A DNA stretch of 61,159 nucleotides from an uncultured Blautia sp. (GTDB taxonomy: Bacteria > Bacillota > Clostridia > Lachnospirales > Lachnospiraceae). Under the pieces are notes generated by a model. That model did not search any database and had not been told where the DNA came from. It saw nothing but the letters and a program-made list of their open reading frames with translations. A program made the position numbers and the translations under genes. The stretch is from contig CAMOQF010000003.1 of NCBI GenBank assembly GCA_946622645.1, forward strand, positions 1 to 61,159, read 5' to 3'. The number at the start of each line of letters is the position of its first letter. Position 1 is the first letter of the stretch. Positions 58,512-61,159 of the stretch are shown here, piece after piece.

Positions 58512-60806
58512 TCACATGTTCTCAGTTACAACTTCTTTCACGCTCACCAGCTGCAGTACATCCTGGACATTCTCTACAGGGATGATCTGCAGTTTTTCTT
58601 TTACTTCGTCTGCCACTTCACGCAGATCATCCTGGTTCTCACTGGGGATCAGAACCGTGGAGATGCCGGCCCTGTGGGCGGCCATCAGCTTTTCCGGAAG
58701 TCCGCCGATGGGTTTTACCACGCCTCGCAGCGAGACCTCGCCTGTCATGGCAAAGCTTGGACTTACCGTCTTTTCATTTACCAGCGATGAAATAGCCGTG
58801 GTGAGGGCGATGCCTGCGGACGGTCCGTCCTTCGGCACGGCTCCGTCCGGCACATGGATGTGCAGGTCGTTCTTTTCGAACATCTCCGCCTTGTCCGGAT
58901 ACAGCGACTTGACCAGGCTTACGGCGATCTGCGCGGATTCCTTCATCACATCGCCGAGCTGGCCGGTGATGATGATCTTGCCGCTCCCTTTTGTAAACAG
59001 CGTTTCGATAAACAGGATCTCCCCGCCTGCCTGCGTCCAGGCCAGTCCTGTCACGACCCCCGGCTTATTGTCCGCCAGGATATGTTCGTGATGCATGGGA
59101 TGCATGTCCAGCAGTTCCTGGATATCTTCCGGAGTGACCGTGATCGGTTCCTGACGGCCTTTTACCAGACGGACCGCCGCTGCTCTGCAGAGGGTCTCCA
59201 TCCGCTTGTTAAGGCCTCTCACGCCTGCCTCCCTGGTGTAATCGTCGATGATGGTGCGGATCGCATCATCCGTGATGGTCAGCATGTCCTCTCCGATTCC
59301 GGTCTTCTCCATAGCCTTGGGAATCAGATGCCTCCGGGCGATCTGGAACTTGTCCAGCGCGGTATAGCCCGGGAACTGAATGACTTCCATACGGTTCAGA
59401 AGAGGCTCGGGTATCGTATCAGTCGTGTTTGCCGTGCAGATAAAAAGCACATCCGAAAGATCATACGGAACATTCATATAATGATCCGTGAAGGTGCTGT
59501 TCTGCTCCGGATCCAGCACCTCCAGAAGGGCGCTGGCCGGGTCTCCGTTGTAAGATGATGAAAGCTTGTCTACCTCGTCCAACACCATCACGGGATTGTT
59601 CGCGCCGCATTTCTGGATCCCGTCCATAATACGGCCCGGCATAGCCCCGATATAGGTCCTTCTGTGGCCTCTGATGTCCGCTTCATCCCGCACGCCGCCA
59701 AGGCTTACACGGCTGTATTTTCGGCCAAGCGCCCTGGCTATGCTCTGTCCGATGCTGGTCTTGCCAGTGCCGGGTGCACCGACAAACAGAAGGATCGAGC
59801 CTGATTGTCTGTGATTCAGTTCCATCACGGCCAGCTGCTGGATGATCCTCTCCTTTACTCTCTTCAGGCCAAAATGATCCTCATCCAGAATACGCTCAGC
59901 TTCTTCCAGCTCGATCTGCTGCGCTTCGGCTTTCTCCCACTTAAGGCTGGTCACAAAGTCAAGATAATCAAACAACATGCTGTATTCCGCATTGTTGCTC
60001 CCGCCCTGTTTCAGACGGTTCAGGACCTTCCGCGCTTCCGCCTCTGCCGTCTCGTTCATGTGGCTCTCTTCAATCTTGATCTCAAGGGCCCGAAGGTCGG
60101 TCACCTCCTCCGGATGCAGCTCATCCAGCTCTTTCTGCAGGTATTCCATCTGTTTTTTGATAGCCTGCTCTCTGTACGCTTTCTGATTGTCCTCTTCCTG
60201 CGCGCTTTTCGCTTCGGAACTGAGTCTTGTGATCTCCAAAGACTCCAGGATCGCGTTTTCGATCATCTGCATGCGGTTTTGACGGCTGTCCTCGTTCAGA
60301 ATGCGGTAGCGGTCTTCGTGTGAGACGGTGAGCCACGGGGACATGGCGGCAAACGCCTGCTCCATGCTCTGCCAGCCTGCAATGATGCTCCTTGCAAAGG
60401 CTTCCCACTGGTGACCTTTTGCATCCTCAAGAACACGTGCTTTGACAGCGCGCAGATGTTCTTTTTCCACGGTTTCATCGAGATCCTCTATGTCCGGGCG
60501 TCTCGATACCGTAAGACCGATCGTGTGGTTTTCATTGATGTGGATCTCATCGATGTGGACGCGCCCGCCCATGTGGATCGACACAAAACCGGCAGCGTTC
60601 ACTTCCTTGATGCTGCCCGAGACACCGGTCGGATAGAAACTTTTTTCAGTCACGTTTCTTTTGACGGTCTCGGAACGCAGGACGAGGAAGAAGACGCGCT
60701 CGCCTTCTTCAGGTGCTTTGCCGGCCATACGGGTGTAGTTGTCAGTCTGCAGATAGAGATCTGCGTTAGGGACGATGGATATATTGTATACAGGCACTAT
60801 TGTCAT
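58512..60806 (-). CDS. lon: ATP-dependent protease Lon
   Basis: A 764-aa Lon protease degrading misfolded and regulatory proteins. Domains in order: N-terminal substrate-binding domain (about 1-200), coiled middle, AAA+ module with Walker A FVGAPGTGKTS (about 340-350) and Walker B-like VMVLDEVDKLS, and the C-terminal serine-lysine protease with Ser in KDGPSAGIA (near 661) and Lys in GGLPEKLMAAHRAG (near 704). The ATG at 60806 has AGGAGG 8 nt upstream; a GTG three codons earlier overlaps that SD. A CIRCE operator and a strong sigma-A promoter lie upstream, suggesting HrcA heat-shock control. Confidence 0.96.
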   Translation of the reverse strand: MTIVPVYNISIVPNADLYLQTDNYTRMAGKAPEEGERVFFLVLRSETVKRNVTEKSFYPTGVSGSIKEVNAAGFVSIHMGGRVHIDEIHINENHTIGLTVSRRPDIEDLDETVEKEHLRAVKARVLEDAKGHQWEAFARSIIAGWQSMEQAFAAMSPWLTVSHEDRYRILNEDSRQNRMQMIENAILESLEITRLSSEAKSAQEEDNQKAYREQAIKKQMEYLQKELDELHPEEVTDLRALEIKIEESHMNETAEAEARKVLNRLKQGGSNNAEYSMLFDYLDFVTSLKWEKAEAQQIELEEAERILDEDHFGLKRVKERIIQQLAVMELNHRQSGSILLFVGAPGTGKTSIGQSIARALGRKYSRVSLGGVRDEADIRGHRRTYIGAMPGRIMDGIQKCGANNPVMVLDEVDKLSSSYNGDPASALLEVLDPEQNSTFTDHYMNVPYDLSDVLFICTANTTDTIPEPLLNRMEVIQFPGYTALDKFQIARRHLIPKAMEKTGIGEDMLTITDDAIRTIIDDYTREAGVRGLNKRMETLCRAAAVRLVKGRQEPITVTPEDIQELLDMHPMHHEHILADNKPGVVTGLAWTQAGGEILFIETLFTKGSGKIIITGQLGDVMKESAQIAVSLVKSLYPDKAEMFEKNDLHIHVPDGAVPKDGPSAGIALTTAISSLVNEKTVSPSFAMTGEVSLRGVVKPIGGLPEKLMAAHRAGISTVLIPSENQDDLREVADEVKEKLQIIPVENVQDVLQLVSVKEVVTENM

Positions 60807-60836
60807 ACCTGTCACCTCCTTTTATTACCATTTTTG

Positions 60837-60863
60837 TTAGCACTCTTTTAAATCGAGTGCCAG
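60837..60863. promoter_or_regulatory. CIRCE operator (HrcA site) upstream of lon
   Basis: TTAGCACTC-N9-GAGTGCCAG, matching the CIRCE consensus TTAGCACTC-N9-GAGTGCTAA at 16 of 18 arm positions with the exact 9-bp spacer. It lies between the -10 box and the ribosome binding site, the usual location for HrcA repression. Confidence 0.9.
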
Positions 60864-60873
60864 AACTATTTCT

Positions 60874-60901
60874 ATCATATCACATTTTTACCATTTGTCA
60901 A
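60874..60901 (-). promoter_or_regulatory. lon promoter
   Basis: On the minus strand: -35 TTGACA (6 of 6), 16-bp spacer, -10 TATGAT (5 of 6). Confidence 0.85.
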
Positions 60902-60950
60902 GTGTTCTATTCATCCTATAACATACATCCCCTTGCGCCGGGGTGGCTGT

Positions 60951-60996
60951 CCCTGCCGGGAGGGGTGCCTGACCGCGGGGGGCCCTGCCGGGAGGG
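60951..60996. repeat. Short GC-rich direct repeat
   Basis: CCCTGCCGGGAGGG occurs at 60951-60964 and again at 60983-60996, directly ahead of the 41-bp array. Probably part of the same repeat-rich region. Confidence 0.6.
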
Positions 60997-61159
60997 ATTG
61001 TCGTTTTCACGTGGAGTCTTTCGCAGACGGCAGGGGGATGTCGCTTTCGCGGGGAGTCCTTTGGCAGACGGCAGGGGGATGTCGCTTTCGCGGGGAGTCC
61101 TTTGGCAGACGGCAGGGGGATGTCGCTTTCGCGGGGAGTCCTTTGGCAGACGGCAGGGG
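60997..61159. repeat. 41-bp tandem repeat array running off the window end
   Basis: Four head-to-tail units of 41 bp: a diverged one at 60997-61037, then near-identical ones at 61038-61078, 61079-61119 and 61120-61159 (cut by the window). The unit is GC-rich and carries CGC-TTTC-GCG, a small stem. 41 is not a multiple of 3, and no gene is visible, so it is not a coding repeat. The sequence between lon and this array (60902-60950) shows nothing recognisable. Confidence 0.85.

Noticed and set aside
60997-61159. CRISPR array
   Set aside because: The 41-bp units are directly contiguous with no unique spacers between them, and no cas genes are present.

Overview
The window looks like a chromosomal segment of a gut-type Lachnospiraceae (Clostridia) bacterium. 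This is inferred from the gene set: a two-subunit GlgC/GlgD glucose-1-phosphate adenylyltransferase, NifJ-type pyruvate:ferredoxin oxidoreductase, MetA with the acetyl-CoA-type residue E111, ECF-type vitamin uptake, many small secreted lipocalin-like and SH3b proteins, and strong AGGAGG ribosome binding sites. Genus and species cannot be fixed from the sequence alone. No prophage, insertion sequence, CRISPR array or rRNA is visible. About 50 of 57 genes lie on the minus strand. The plus-strand exceptions are mostly single regulators or secreted proteins.

Layout, in window order (minus-strand operons read right to left). 1-8.9 kb: pepP-like peptidase, PP2C phosphatase, HerA-like ATPase, zinc-finger membrane protein, polA, coaE, YycJ/WalJ nuclease. 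8.9-11 kb: a tandem-HTH regulator on the plus strand, a small Imm59-like protein with a well-defined promoter/operator, an ACT-domain protein and a YgjP-type metallopeptidase. 11-13.3 kb: glgC-glgD glycogen synthesis. 13.6-19 kb: trpS, coaBC, a probable pantothenate ECF S component, coaX, DUF445 and mntP, i.e. a coenzyme A supply run ending in a manganese exporter behind a structured leader. 19.3-23.7 kb: a secreted stefin/cystatin-like protein, luxS, an SH3b lipoprotein, DUF1015, a GtrB-type glycosyltransferase. 23.8-28.4 kb: nifJ under a likely Rrf2-family regulator, plus aroK. 28.6-34.8 kb: an ABC-F protein with a broken second Walker A, small membrane proteins, a transglutaminase-like protein and a repeat-rich NlpC/P60 protein. 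35-38.6 kb: rluF-ligA-metA. 38.7-45.9 kb: a cell-wall-binding-repeat protein, an SH3b membrane protein, tRNA-Arg(CCG), a polar amino acid ABC transporter, a pair of membrane proteins and a lipocalin-like secreted protein. 46-55.3 kb: a phospholipid synthesis run (YbhN-like, pssA, psd), queH, argH, asd, topB, a left-handed beta-helix protein and TraX. 55.5-58.3 kb: a large secreted protein and an EEP-family hydrolase on the plus strand. 58.5-61.2 kb: lon behind a CIRCE operator, then a 41-bp tandem repeat running off the window end.

The signals most worth a second look are: a CIRCE element on lon; a composite two-hairpin repeat present in two full and one partial copies; a perfect 12-7-12 inverted repeat over the nifJ promoter next to an Rrf2 gene; a secreted bacterial protein with the stefin motif SQVVAGTN; an ABC-F protein whose second Walker A has lost its lysine; a two-hairpin leader before mntP; and the 41-bp tandem array. 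Start codons were moved inward from the longest open frame wherever a ribosome binding site and family length supported it.
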